Below are positions 30,001 to 39,090 of a DNA stretch of 64,000 bases, piece after piece. The position numbers and the translations under genes are program-made. This DNA is from Actinomyces sp. oral taxon 171 str. F0337 (lineage in GTDB: Bacteria > Actinomycetota > Actinomycetes > Actinomycetales > Actinomycetaceae). The stretch spans positions 2,728,001 through 2,792,000 of the forward strand of contig NZ_CP040005.1 of assembly GCF_005696555.1 (NCBI RefSeq). Direction: 5' to 3'. The first letter of the stretch is position 1. Each line of letters starts with the position of its first letter. The notes under the pieces are model-generated. The model saw only the letters and a program-made list of their open reading frames with translations, was not told the origin of the DNA and searched no databases.

Positions 30001-30207
30001 CCCACGCGCTCGGTATCCAAGACGCACGCGGCGATCTTCCCGCTGCTGGACGGGGTGTGGGTCACCGACCTTCACTCCACCAACGGGACTCGGGTGGAGT
30101 ACCGCGATGGGCGCACCGTCGAGGCCGTGCCGGACAAGGCGCTGTCGGCTCTGGAGGGCAGTACGATCTTCTTCGGCCGCGTCGCCTTCAAGGTGGAGGT
30201 CGTCTGA
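27052..30207 (+). CDS. RDD-domain membrane protein with long disordered linker and C-terminal FHA domain
   Basis: A 1051-residue protein. ATG 27052 overlaps the previous stop and has AGGAGG nine bases upstream. Residues ~75-205 form an RDD domain (PLQARIVAGVIDLVIGSLLV at its start, two to three helices). Residues ~205-940 are Ser/Ala/Pro/Thr-rich low complexity with short basic clusters. The last ~110 residues are an FHA domain: GRDP (from residue 964), SVSKTHA and DLHSTNGT, the phosphothreonine-binding motifs. It should read the output of a Ser/Thr kinase, and one is encoded at 31921-33399. A strong hairpin follows. Confidence 0.88.
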   Translation: MTITADARGSASTAAGPPTSSHLPNETARPGVVSPYGMTPTASGDPHGGAAAAPRGSETSTAEPAGHTPSPHQLPPAPLQARIVAGVIDLVIGSLLVGGLTSAIWQVGGRPVLTSGLIAFGVVVGARWLAIATTGWSLGGRLLSIRMLGARNQAPSPLGSFLHADLILAVSISTLGLGGIALMRTAAADPEGRGWHDKLSGMVLLSARRAKRPNRPTPSATQPERRPVAEPAPTGRRAAAVSEVPRQSSSQNIGEAWDAARRVSLSSSPTEQSAASQEPAATPSSQAAGEQDESASHRQPFERTGRKAEKKARKAAQARKRGSRPSLTSRRADQGAAQGAEHVTTAGAQSATDAGVTDSSGRTTHPTTSDPVSSSIRRPRPARPARPGRPARHAGRALAAGSSSAAAYTSGASAEGYGMSMDPAATAATPWTTAKAAKAATVSSSPSAKSAASTGPAVSDADAEAVAAASATPVDPQASTAMSLAQVVSRPAVEKPSKPAAGSAEKDAFTAVPREPADAAAPPQEDTEATSSSTASSTSPEPTSATPIKKQVKKRSVPAPSGSASQMDAETATLHAVEDDSSESTDGAERPSPQTHAPPSSQRPSDTTTPSAESSKTAADSEAPQSSTSRDATSTPQVPRSKATKPVTSQTMEPRHAHTQRWRNQSGHTGKKASGSSAAPAGDQREPVSQPGVPRRESLFTTERQRFAAGAGPAPEVAHTFDTSSILPSADRNTQALIDSVPWSSVPTSVDAATVDSLPDGVIISDDGLSQQPEEASTPPQRTSPMDLTNPATVPGGVPASSEGDAHPTVRSHRSHARASADSATSTAAPEGSSPRRSHASHRFQGPGFPSPADEQAAPDEPRSDAQATEAGDTRHEHRAPAQAQSRTGTSRRSASSGMPEAATPASASAGVSLPPATPVPAASPQAATPPLPSASSAAPALSVRLVPLLGGNPILIHEPTVVGRDPDNISAYPGAERVALDDPTRSVSKTHAAIFPLLDGVWVTDLHSTNGTRVEYRDGRTVEAVPDKALSALEGSTIFFGRVAFKVEVV

Positions 30208-30233
30208 GTTCCGCACCGGTTCCCTCAAGCGCT

Positions 30234-30267
30234 GGGGCCCGCACTCCCTTCAAGGAGTGCGGGCCCC
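30234..30267 (+). terminator. Hairpin after the MoxR/DUF58/FHA run
   Basis: Perfect 14-bp inverted repeat (30234-30247 with 30254-30267), six-base loop, 27 bases past the RDD-FHA stop. No T-run. Confidence 0.75.
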
Positions 30268-30296
30268 GGTGTCTATGGGGCGGTGTCTATGGGGCT

Positions 30297-30420
30297 CAGC
30301 GGTGCATGGTTCGGTGAAGGTGGCACCGCGGGTGGATTGATCCCGGACCTTTCCCAGTAGCTCCCGCCTCTCCCGTACCTCGTGCAGGACGTGCCGGGCA
30401 CCATCCCGACTGCGAGCGAC
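30297..30420 (+). repeat. 124-bp direct repeat, copy 1
   Basis: Base-for-base identical to 31792-31915. It contains the last 14 codons plus stop of the winged-helix gene (here a gene-less remnant) and 79 bases of downstream sequence. Weaker similarity (about 16 of 22 bases) continues past 30420. Confidence 0.97.
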
Positions 30421-30716
30421 TGCTCTCGGGAGGCGATCTCAGCCGACGTCGATCCCGCAGCGATCCAGTGTCCACAGCGCTGACATCACCGAGTCCGCCG
30501 TCAAAGCATCACTCAAGAATCCTTGGAATTCTGCGGGTTCTCCTCAGCGCGCGACGCCGGTGCAGCGTTGATGTCAGCATGGTGGATACCGGCGTCTCGC
30601 CAAACCTCCCCCATCGGCACTCCGGCGTCTCTAGGACAACCGACCCCATCGACGAGCTCCTGCCCGAGCGAGCGCCTGAGAGGCCTAGAATCTGACGGCA
30701 ACGACGAGAGGGGACG
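30421..30716. other. Spacer between repeat copy 1 and the winged-helix gene
   Basis: 296 bases with no convincing gene. TAGAAT at about 30686-30691 is a candidate -10 for the downstream gene. A short minus-strand open frame ending at 30513 has mild coding-like third-position bias but no start with an RBS. Confidence 0.4.
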
Positions 30717-31835
30717 ATGTTGATCGAGGTTTCCGCCGAACAGGTGCTCGCATGGCGGCTGCACAGGCAATATCTGGAGCCATTGACGGACGCCGGCCCT
30801 GTTGAGATCGTCGGACGGCTCTGCGGCGCACAGGCGCAGGTGGCGTCCGCAGCTGAGACCGCTGTCGCCTTACGGCAACGCAACCCGCAACCTGAAGGGG
30901 TCAAGCGCGCCTACTCCGACCGCTCGCTCGTCAAGACGTGGGCGATGCGCGGAACGCTGCACGCGATGCGGTCCTCGGAGGTAGCGGAGTACCTGTCGCT
31001 ACTGGCCGGCGCCCGTACGTGGACCAAGCCCTCCTGGTCACGGCACTTCGGCGCGACGCCGGAGGAGGTTAGGCAGCTGACGGAGTCTGTCGCCGACCTT
31101 CTCCACGGTCAGGTGCTGTCTCGCGATGAGCTCGTGAGCGAACTGGTTCAGGACAAACGGTTCAAGGGGATGGAAGAACAACTGCGCTCCGGGTGGGGGG
31201 CTCTGCTCAAGCCTCTCGCATGGCAGGGTGCCCTGTGCTACTGCCCGAGCTCGTCTTCGAAGGCGACATTCACTCACCCCGCCAGTTTTCTGACGAACTG
31301 GAATGGGCTGCCGGATCCTGCGGAGGCAGCACCAGCGGTCATTACGCGATACCTGTCCGCCTACGGCCCGGCGACCCCTGAGACCTTTGATGCGTGGCTT
31401 TCGCGTAACAGCAACAGGAAGTCAACGCTCAGGGGCTGGTTCGCCAGTCTTGGCGAGCAAGTCGTCGAGGTGAGGGTGGAGGGCGAGACACGGTATCTGC
31501 TCGCCGAGCATGAGGACGAGCTCGCGGCCACCCGACCCAGCCGCGCAACCCACCTCCTAGGAGCATTCGACCAGTTCGTTCTTGGTCCCGGGACGAAGGA
31601 CACTCACATGCTGGCGAGTGAGCATCGCTCACTGGTGAGCAAGGCTGCGGGCTGGATCGCTCCCGTCCTGACCCGGGGAGGGCGGATCACCGGTGTCTGG
31701 GACATGGATGACGGGAATCTTGTCGTCACCCCATTTCCAGGTGAGCAGGCGCCGCCGTCAAAGGTGTTGGAGGATGCTGCTGCGCGGCTTGCAGCGGTGC
31801 ATGGTTCGGTGAAGGTGGCACCGCGGGTGGATTGA
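30717..31835 (+). CDS. Winged-helix DNA-binding domain protein (AlkZ/HTH_42 family)
   Basis: A 372-residue protein of the HTH_42 family, whose studied members (Streptomyces AlkZ, E. coli YcaQ) are DNA glycosylases acting on crosslinks or alkylated bases. Recognisable segments are QYLEPLTDAGPVEIVGRLCGAQAQ at the start (given here only as landmark), AMRGTLHAMRSSE and HLLGAFDQFVLGPGTKDTHM. The last two match the family, although the glycosylase QxQ motif is not obvious. ATG 30717 has GAGAGG upstream. The gene is bounded by the 124-bp direct repeat, and its last 14 codons lie within copy 2. It interrupts the space between the FHA and kinase loci and may be a later arrival. Confidence 0.8.
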   Translation: MLIEVSAEQVLAWRLHRQYLEPLTDAGPVEIVGRLCGAQAQVASAAETAVALRQRNPQPEGVKRAYSDRSLVKTWAMRGTLHAMRSSEVAEYLSLLAGARTWTKPSWSRHFGATPEEVRQLTESVADLLHGQVLSRDELVSELVQDKRFKGMEEQLRSGWGALLKPLAWQGALCYCPSSSSKATFTHPASFLTNWNGLPDPAEAAPAVITRYLSAYGPATPETFDAWLSRNSNRKSTLRGWFASLGEQVVEVRVEGETRYLLAEHEDELAATRPSRATHLLGAFDQFVLGPGTKDTHMLASEHRSLVSKAAGWIAPVLTRGGRITGVWDMDDGNLVVTPFPGEQAPPSKVLEDAAARLAAVHGSVKVAPRVD

Positions 31836-31915
31836 TCCCGGACCTTTCCCAGTAGCTCCCGCCTCTCCCGTACCTCGTGCAGGACGTGCCGGGCACCATC
31901 CCGACTGCGAGCGAC
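31792..31915 (+). repeat. 124-bp direct repeat, copy 2
   Basis: Identical to 30297-30420. It spans the 3' end of the winged-helix gene and stops five bases short of the kinase stop codon on the opposite strand. Confidence 0.97.
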
Positions 31916-31920
31916 CGGGC

Positions 31921-33399
31921 TCAGGAGGCGTCCTCAGGGGTGTTGACGCAGGCGGTCTTGGCCTGAGACGCCTTACCGTCCGAGCGCACCGCGGTGACCT
32001 CCAGGCAGGTGAGCGGCGGCTGGGCGACGACGACGACCTCATTGGTGCGGGTGGAGTCCACCTCGGTCTCCTCATTGGGCAACTTGACCCGGTAGAGGTA
32101 GCTGCCGGTCCAATCCGTCTCCGGCTCGCCCCAGGTGAACTTCACCGTGCCATCGCCCTGCGCCTCACCCACGATATCGCCCACCATGGGCACCGAGGCC
32201 TGCAGGGGATCGGCTCCGGTCTGCGGGGCGATCGTGGCGATCGGGTTGTCGGGCTTCTTCCGCTTGTCCTGGTTCTGGGAGACGATGATCGCGGCGATGA
32301 CGGCGGCAACCATGGCCATGACCAGCAAACCGGTCAGCACGGCCCGCATGCGGTTCGGACGGCTCGGCTCGCCGGTCTCCGAGTCCGACGTCGAGCCCTT
32401 GTCCTCGCCGTCGGGATCCACCCGCATGGCGATGTGCTCACTGGTGACGTCGACCTGGTTGAAGACCCCCATCTTCGTGGCGGTGTCGGCCTCGTCGGGG
32501 TTGGGGCGCCTTACGGACTTCGCGGCCTTGTCCGGCTCCTGGAACAGGTCGACGGTCGTGATCGGCAGGTCGAGCTCGGCCTGGACCTGCTGGAGCGCCC
32601 GGGCGAAGGCCAGTGCCGTCGGGTAGCGGGAGTCCGGGTTCTTGTCCATCGCCACCGACAGCACGCGGTGCAACGACGGCGGGGCGTCCTGACGACCCAG
32701 CGGGGGCAGGGGGTCCTTGACGATACGGCGGGAGAGCTCGTAGACATCCGGGATGCCGTCGGTCTCGAAGGGGCTGCGCCCCGTGAGCATCGCGAAGGTG
32801 GTCGCACCCAGGGAGTAGATATCGGAGGCGGGATTGGCCGAGCGCATCCCGACCAGCTGCTCGGGGGGAGCCCAGGGCACGCTCATCCCCCGCAGCTCCT
32901 CGGTCCCTTCCGGACCACTCATGGCGGAGATGCCGAAGTCCGAGAGCACTGGACGACGATAGGTGGTGAACAGGATGTTGGCGGGCTTGATGTCTCGGTG
33001 GACGATGCCGGCCCGGTGAGCGGTCTCCACCGCCCCGGCGATCTGGATCGCCGTCGACAGGGTCTCAGCGACATTGAGGGGACCCTGACGCAAGATGGCG
33101 CCCAGCTGCGGCGGCGGGCAGTACTCCATGACCAGGAAGGGGTGGCCGTCGGCGGAGACTCCCGCTCCGTAGATGGACAGGATGGCCGGGTGGGAGGAGA
33201 CCCGCGCCATGAGGTTCGCCTCCGACTCGAAGCGGGAGGCGGTCTTGTCCTCAACGTCAGCGTTCATGACCTTGACCGCGACCTCGCGGCGGGGCATGTG
33301 CTGCTCGAAGAGGTAGACCGTGGAGTAGCCTCCCGCTCCGAGCCTCTCCAGGTACGTGAACCCGGAGATGACCGGAGGCGGCCCCTTATGATCCAGCAT
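31921..33399 (-). CDS. Transmembrane Ser/Thr protein kinase (PknB-like)
   Basis: A 492-residue receptor-like kinase. The Gly loop is GAGGYSTVY (21-29), the catalytic Lys is K43 (VAVKVM), the HRD loop is HRDIKPANIL (134-143) and DFG is at 154-156. A juxtamembrane linker carries Thr-rich segments, the single helix is about 353-373, and the extracellular part (~110 residues) is FN3-like rather than PASTA. The start ATG overlaps the stop of the FHA gene upstream, so the two proteins are cotranslated. It is the likely source of phosphothreonine for the FHA proteins here and at 27052. No PP2C phosphatase gene is present in the window. Confidence 0.93.
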   Translation of the reverse strand: MLDHKGPPPVISGFTYLERLGAGGYSTVYLFEQHMPRREVAVKVMNADVEDKTASRFESEANLMARVSSHPAILSIYGAGVSADGHPFLVMEYCPPPQLGAILRQGPLNVAETLSTAIQIAGAVETAHRAGIVHRDIKPANILFTTYRRPVLSDFGISAMSGPEGTEELRGMSVPWAPPEQLVGMRSANPASDIYSLGATTFAMLTGRSPFETDGIPDVYELSRRIVKDPLPPLGRQDAPPSLHRVLSVAMDKNPDSRYPTALAFARALQQVQAELDLPITTVDLFQEPDKAAKSVRRPNPDEADTATKMGVFNQVDVTSEHIAMRVDPDGEDKGSTSDSETGEPSRPNRMRAVLTGLLVMAMVAAVIAAIIVSQNQDKRKKPDNPIATIAPQTGADPLQASVPMVGDIVGEAQGDGTVKFTWGEPETDWTGSYLYRVKLPNEETEVDSTRTNEVVVVAQPPLTCLEVTAVRSDGKASQAKTACVNTPEDAS

Positions 33400-35660
33400 C
33401 AGGGGAGGTTCTCAAAGGCGAGGGTCTGACCATCGCCGAGGTCGAGGACGTCTCCGCTGCGCAGGAGCACCGGATTCGCCGAGGACAGGCGCACGGGCGC
33501 CTCGTTCTGGCGGTTGAGAACAGTGCCGTTGCAGTTGCCCAGGTCCTGGGCCAGAACACTCCACGCATCCAGGTCGATGAGGATGTGGTTGCGGGAGACG
33601 AGCTGGTTGGGACTGGCGACGATCAGCGGACGGAGGGGTACCTCCGCAACGCTGGTGATGTCGTCGGCCACAGGGTTGCGACCCACCAGGAGGGGACGGT
33701 TGAGCTCGATGCTCTCGCCGCCGGAGATGACCACGCGCCCCAGAGGGGGGCAGGCCACCGACTTGGCCGGGCGGTTGAGCTCAGCTCCGCAGACGCGGCA
33801 CACGGTGTAGTTCGTGGGGTTGGGGTGACCCTGGGGGCACACCGCCGACAGCACGATCCGTATGGCGTCGGGTTCACTGGGAGAGCTCGCCGAGACCGGG
33901 GACGTCGGGCTGGAGGGTCCGGCTCCCACGAGGGAGACGAGCTCGCCGACCAGGTCCTCGGGCAGGCCGTTGATGGTCTGCCCGTCATGGTCACCGCGAC
34001 CGAGGTCCGCGCTCGAGGGCTCATCGGCGGAGGGATGCACGAGCTCCACCACCGTCGCTGCCGCGGCTGCGGATCCGGCCGACTCGGCGGCCTCCGCCGA
34101 CTGGCCCGGCTCCAGGGGACCGAGCCCCTGGTTGAGCAGCTCGGCGCGCAGCTCCTGGGAGAGGTCCTCGGGCAGGCCGTTGATGGTCTGTCCGTCATGG
34201 TCCCCGGAGCGTACGGGCTCTTCCTCGGCGTGCGCCTGCGCGGCGGCCTCGGCAACAGCAGTGGCCTCCGCGACCACGGCGGCCTCAACAGGCACGAAGT
34301 CGGCCGGGGTCTGGGCGACCTCGGTGACCTCAGCGGCAGCGTCCTTGATACCAGTAGCCTCAAGATCCTCGCTCGACGGGGGCGGAGGGGGCGGGATCAT
34401 GGCCTCTGCCTCCTGAGCGGAGGGGATCGGCAGGGCCGGGATATCGAAGACGGGGGCGATCAGCGGGTCCTCATCGGAAGCCTCCGGCGAGGACTGGGTG
34501 GCGACCTCGGCAGCCTCAGGGGCCTGGGCGTCCAGGGCCACGGCAGGAGCCTCAACGGACTCAACGGACTCGAAGGACTCGAAGGACTCGAAGGACTCAG
34601 CCTCTGCGGACGGAGCGTCCGCCTCGACAACCTCGACCACTGGGGTGCTCAGCTCTGCAGGAGCCTCGACCGGCTCGGGCGACGACGTCGCCTCAGCAGC
34701 CTCGGAGATGCCGGCCACGACGGCCAGCAGGTCAGCGGGTCCCTCGGAGGCGGTGATCAGGGCCGGCTCCTCAGAGGCATCGGAGTCCACGGCGGAATCC
34801 GCCGACCGACCGGTGGTGGACTCGGCGGCCTCAGCGGCCTCGGCGGTCTCAAGGGACGCGGCGAGCTCGGCACCATCGCGGGCCTGCTGCTCGGCGTTGT
34901 CCTGCGCGATCTCGATGAGGTCGTCGACGACGTCGGGGGAAGCAGCGGTCTCAGCAGGCGCCCCTTCAGACGAGTCGTCCTGCTCCGAACGGTCCGACGA
35001 GGCGGACTGACGGCGCGAGGCACGACGCGATGCCCGGCGGGAGGACCGAGAGGTCCTCACCGCAGCAGCGGGAGATCCGGCGGAACCGGCAGAAGTGGTG
35101 GAGTAGTCAGGACCAGCCGGATCAGGGTCATCGTCGTCGGAGTCGCCGGACCCCTTCGACGATGCACGACTGGGGGACGGGGTCCCGCTCGACTTCTCCG
35201 AGCCGCGCAGCACCAGGTGGCCGGTGCTCACAACGGCGTCGACCGCCGGGCGGCGCACCTGGCCGGCGCCGTCGGGCGCGCTGACGATGAGCGAGTTGGG
35301 GGCGGTCACCGTCGTCTCGAACCAGGTGGTGACCGCGGAGGCGTCCAGTGCCTTGCCGTCGACCTCCATCTGGGGGGCGCCGCGCAGCGCCACGTGGAAG
35401 ACGTCCTCGGGAGCCGAGACGGCGAGCACGAAGTCCGGGATCGCACCCAGACGTCCGCCCATCCCCATCACCAGCTCATCCAGGGCCCGCGTCAGCGAGG
35501 CCTCCTCACTGCGCAGCAGCCGCCACAGGCGCTCGGTGAGGTCCTGCGGCACCGACGGGGGCAGGATCATCACAGCACGTGGCGTGACCACGCCTGTCCA
35601 CGAACCCTCGGTCCACCAGACCTCGTTGTTCGCGCTGCTGTTCGGGCTGTTTGTCATCAT
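33399..35660 (-). CDS. FHA-domain protein with zinc-ribbon-like motif and duplicated GDHDGQTI motif
   Basis: A 753-residue cytoplasmic protein. The N-terminal ~150 residues form a conserved-looking globular domain (VVTPRAVMILPPSV, LALDELVMGMGG-like). A long acidic Ser/Ala/Glu linker follows. Two copies of GDHDGQTINGLPEDL lie 70 residues apart in it. Near the C-terminus is a Cys/His cluster (CPQGHPNPTNYTVCRVCG), probably a zinc ribbon, and then an FHA domain (GRNP, VSRNH, NCNGT). ATG 35660 has GAGGAG four bases away; ATG 35657 is equally possible. The kinase overlaps its stop by three bases. The Thr of the repeated motif is a good candidate kinase target or FHA ligand (inference). Confidence 0.88.
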   Translation of the reverse strand: MMTNSPNSSANNEVWWTEGSWTGVVTPRAVMILPPSVPQDLTERLWRLLRSEEASLTRALDELVMGMGGRLGAIPDFVLAVSAPEDVFHVALRGAPQMEVDGKALDASAVTTWFETTVTAPNSLIVSAPDGAGQVRRPAVDAVVSTGHLVLRGSEKSSGTPSPSRASSKGSGDSDDDDPDPAGPDYSTTSAGSAGSPAAAVRTSRSSRRASRRASRRQSASSDRSEQDDSSEGAPAETAASPDVVDDLIEIAQDNAEQQARDGAELAASLETAEAAEAAESTTGRSADSAVDSDASEEPALITASEGPADLLAVVAGISEAAEATSSPEPVEAPAELSTPVVEVVEADAPSAEAESFESFESFESVESVEAPAVALDAQAPEAAEVATQSSPEASDEDPLIAPVFDIPALPIPSAQEAEAMIPPPPPPSSEDLEATGIKDAAAEVTEVAQTPADFVPVEAAVVAEATAVAEAAAQAHAEEEPVRSGDHDGQTINGLPEDLSQELRAELLNQGLGPLEPGQSAEAAESAGSAAAAATVVELVHPSADEPSSADLGRGDHDGQTINGLPEDLVGELVSLVGAGPSSPTSPVSASSPSEPDAIRIVLSAVCPQGHPNPTNYTVCRVCGAELNRPAKSVACPPLGRVVISGGESIELNRPLLVGRNPVADDITSVAEVPLRPLIVASPNQLVSRNHILIDLDAWSVLAQDLGNCNGTVLNRQNEAPVRLSSANPVLLRSGDVLDLGDGQTLAFENLP
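33951..33995 (-). repeat. GDHDGQTI motif repeat, copy near C-terminus
   Basis: 45 bases encoding GDHDGQTINGLPEDL; the same 15 residues are encoded at 34161-34205. Confidence 0.9.
34161..34205 (-). repeat. GDHDGQTI motif repeat, N-terminal copy
   Basis: Encodes the same 15 residues as 33951-33995, apart from synonymous changes. Confidence 0.9.
34551..34599 (-). repeat. 9-bp tandem repeat in the acidic linker of the FHA gene
   Basis: About five units of a 9-base repeat (gactcgaag and variants) encode ESF/ESV triplets. The unit is a multiple of three, so slippage would keep frame. Confidence 0.8.
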
Positions 35661-35668
35661 TTTTCTCC

Positions 35669-36412
35669 TCAACGGACGATACAGACACCGTCACCCAAGT
35701 ATGCCTGCCGTCCCCGGTGCACGTACTCCGGTCGGCCGGGCGAGAGTCGATGGACGCCCTCCTCATCCTCGACGTGGGTGCCGTTCGTTGAACCCAGATC
35801 TGTGATAAGCACCCCATCCGAAGCGGGCACGAATAGGGCGTGCGTCTTGGACACGGAGTCCTCCGAACGGAGCACCGCGACGAGCTGCGCATCCGGGTGG
35901 GACTCGATGGGGGCCGGCCGACGCCCGAGAACAATCGGCCCCAGAACTGGGATTACTGACCCCTCAACCACCAGGGAGCAGGTCGCCACAGAGGTCGGTC
36001 TGGCGCTGAGGAGAACCGTCCCGGCCAACCGATCGAACCAGGTGCGCTGTTCGGCACGCCATAGTGAGAGGATCCACAACACCAGGGGTGCCAGTCCTGC
36101 GGTTGCCGCCAAAGAGAGACCCAGAAATGCGAGGTAAATCACCGCAGAGCGTCCAGGGGGGCTGTTCGTGTCCATCACCTTCCGGAGACGGACCCCGGTC
36201 ACCAGCCCGCCGGGTGTGGCGCCTGTCATCGCCATCATGGCGGTCATCACAGCAATAAGCAGCACAACCGCCCCGACAGCGAATAAGATTCCACAGCAAC
36301 GCTCCGAGACGACACAGAGTGCGACGATGAGCCCCGCATCCACCAGCACGCGGACCACACGGCGGTGTACGGATGCAGGCATAATCGTCGTATGTCGCTC
36401 TCGGGTCCTCAT
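35669..36412 (-). CDS. Small RDD-FHA membrane protein
   Basis: A 247-residue protein. RDD helices occupy the first half (RRVVRVLVDAGLIVALCVV, then ILFAVGAVVLLIAVMTAM, then AVIYLAFLGLSLAATAGLAPL). A C-terminal FHA domain contains LGRRPAP, SVSKTHALF and DLGSTNGTHV. It ends eight bases before the FHA gene, making a three-gene RDD-FHA/FHA/kinase operon. The start is uncertain: ATG 36412 is used, and ATG 36382 gives a tighter fit to the RDD start; neither has a clear RBS. It is paralogous in architecture to the 1051-residue protein at 27052. Confidence 0.8.
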   Translation of the reverse strand: MRTRERHTTIMPASVHRRVVRVLVDAGLIVALCVVSERCCGILFAVGAVVLLIAVMTAMMAMTGATPGGLVTGVRLRKVMDTNSPPGRSAVIYLAFLGLSLAATAGLAPLVLWILSLWRAEQRTWFDRLAGTVLLSARPTSVATCSLVVEGSVIPVLGPIVLGRRPAPIESHPDAQLVAVLRSEDSVSKTHALFVPASDGVLITDLGSTNGTHVEDEEGVHRLSPGRPEYVHRGRQAYLGDGVCIVR

Positions 36413-36479
36413 AGGACAGACATGGTAGGCGCCCAGCCCACTTCCTCGCAGTCGGACGAGGTCTCGGAAGGAACACACA

Positions 36480-37025
36480 GTGCAGATCGCGGTCACTCCT
36501 GATCCCCAGCGATGGGTGATCATCCCGCCCTTCCCACCTCCGGGGTGGGCGCGGGAGGAGGCCAGGCACCGCAGTGCCCACCTGGGAGTGACCGGACCGC
36601 AGTGGCGCTCCGAGCTGGAGTCCCTGCTCAATGAGCTGCAGGCCATGGAGCGTCAGGGGCGCTTCGCCCGGCTCATGCACATCGACGACGTCGCCCACCC
36701 GCCCTTCGTCATCGACCTCAGCCTGGAGATCGCCAAGGATGACGGCTCCAAGGAGGGGCGCCGTGCCACCCAGCGTCAGCTCGTCGCCGCGCTCCTGCCC
36801 GAGGCCGAGCTGGTGCGCCTGCGGCCGGGCCCGGACATGGTGGGGTTCTCCGCCTTCTACGAGTCCAACGGCCCCACCCAGGGTGTCGTCGTCCTGAGGC
36901 TGGCAGGGCTGCCGACAGTCCCGGTGGACCTGGTCATGCGTCTGTGGGGCGCCGCCGCCGAGGACATCGCTCCCAACCTGGATCATCTCATCGAGCTGGC
37001 CCGCCAGGTCGCCCCCGTCGTCTGA
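36480..37025 (+). CDS. Uncharacterised 181-residue protein
   Basis: I do not recognise this family. It starts at GTG 36480 with GGAAGGA seven bases upstream and has strong GC3 coding bias. It is soluble, without signal or membrane segment. The start is Pro/Trp-rich (RWVIIPPFPPPGW), followed by an alpha/beta body with VVVLRLAGLPTVPVDLVMRL. It is divergent from the RDD-FHA/FHA/kinase operon with 67 bases between, so expression may be linked. Confidence 0.75.
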   Translation: MQIAVTPDPQRWVIIPPFPPPGWAREEARHRSAHLGVTGPQWRSELESLLNELQAMERQGRFARLMHIDDVAHPPFVIDLSLEIAKDDGSKEGRRATQRQLVAALLPEAELVRLRPGPDMVGFSAFYESNGPTQGVVVLRLAGLPTVPVDLVMRLWGAAAEDIAPNLDHLIELARQVAPVV

Positions 37026-37037
37026 ACGGCACGGACG

Positions 37038-37049
37038 CCCCCCCCCCCC
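37038..37049. repeat. Poly-C tract of 12 bases
   Basis: Uninterrupted run of 12 C in the gap after the 181-residue gene, within a pyrimidine-rich stretch reaching to about 37140. Non-coding here. Confidence 0.9.
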
Positions 37050-37179
37050 GCGGTCACGAGCAACGACGACGCCGCTTAAGTCCCTGCCCCCTGCCCCTCA
37101 TCCCTCTCCCCGACGTCCCGCTTCCTCCCCACCGATTCCCGACGAGGCCCCCGCCAGGGCGCGGCGGCAGCGCCGCCCC

Positions 37180-39089
<1,910 letters not shown>

Positions 39090-39090
<1 letters not shown>

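Noticed and set aside
30513..30770. Possible minus-strand gene remnant ending ...AEENPQNSKDS
   Set aside because: The last ~36 codons have mild GC3 bias, but there is no RBS, no known motif, and it overlaps the start of the winged-helix gene.
33585..36137. 850-codon open frame on the plus strand
   Set aside because: It lies wholly antisense to the FHA and RDD-FHA genes. Its translation is Gly/Arg/Leu-rich without domains, and the minus-strand genes have motifs and RBSs.
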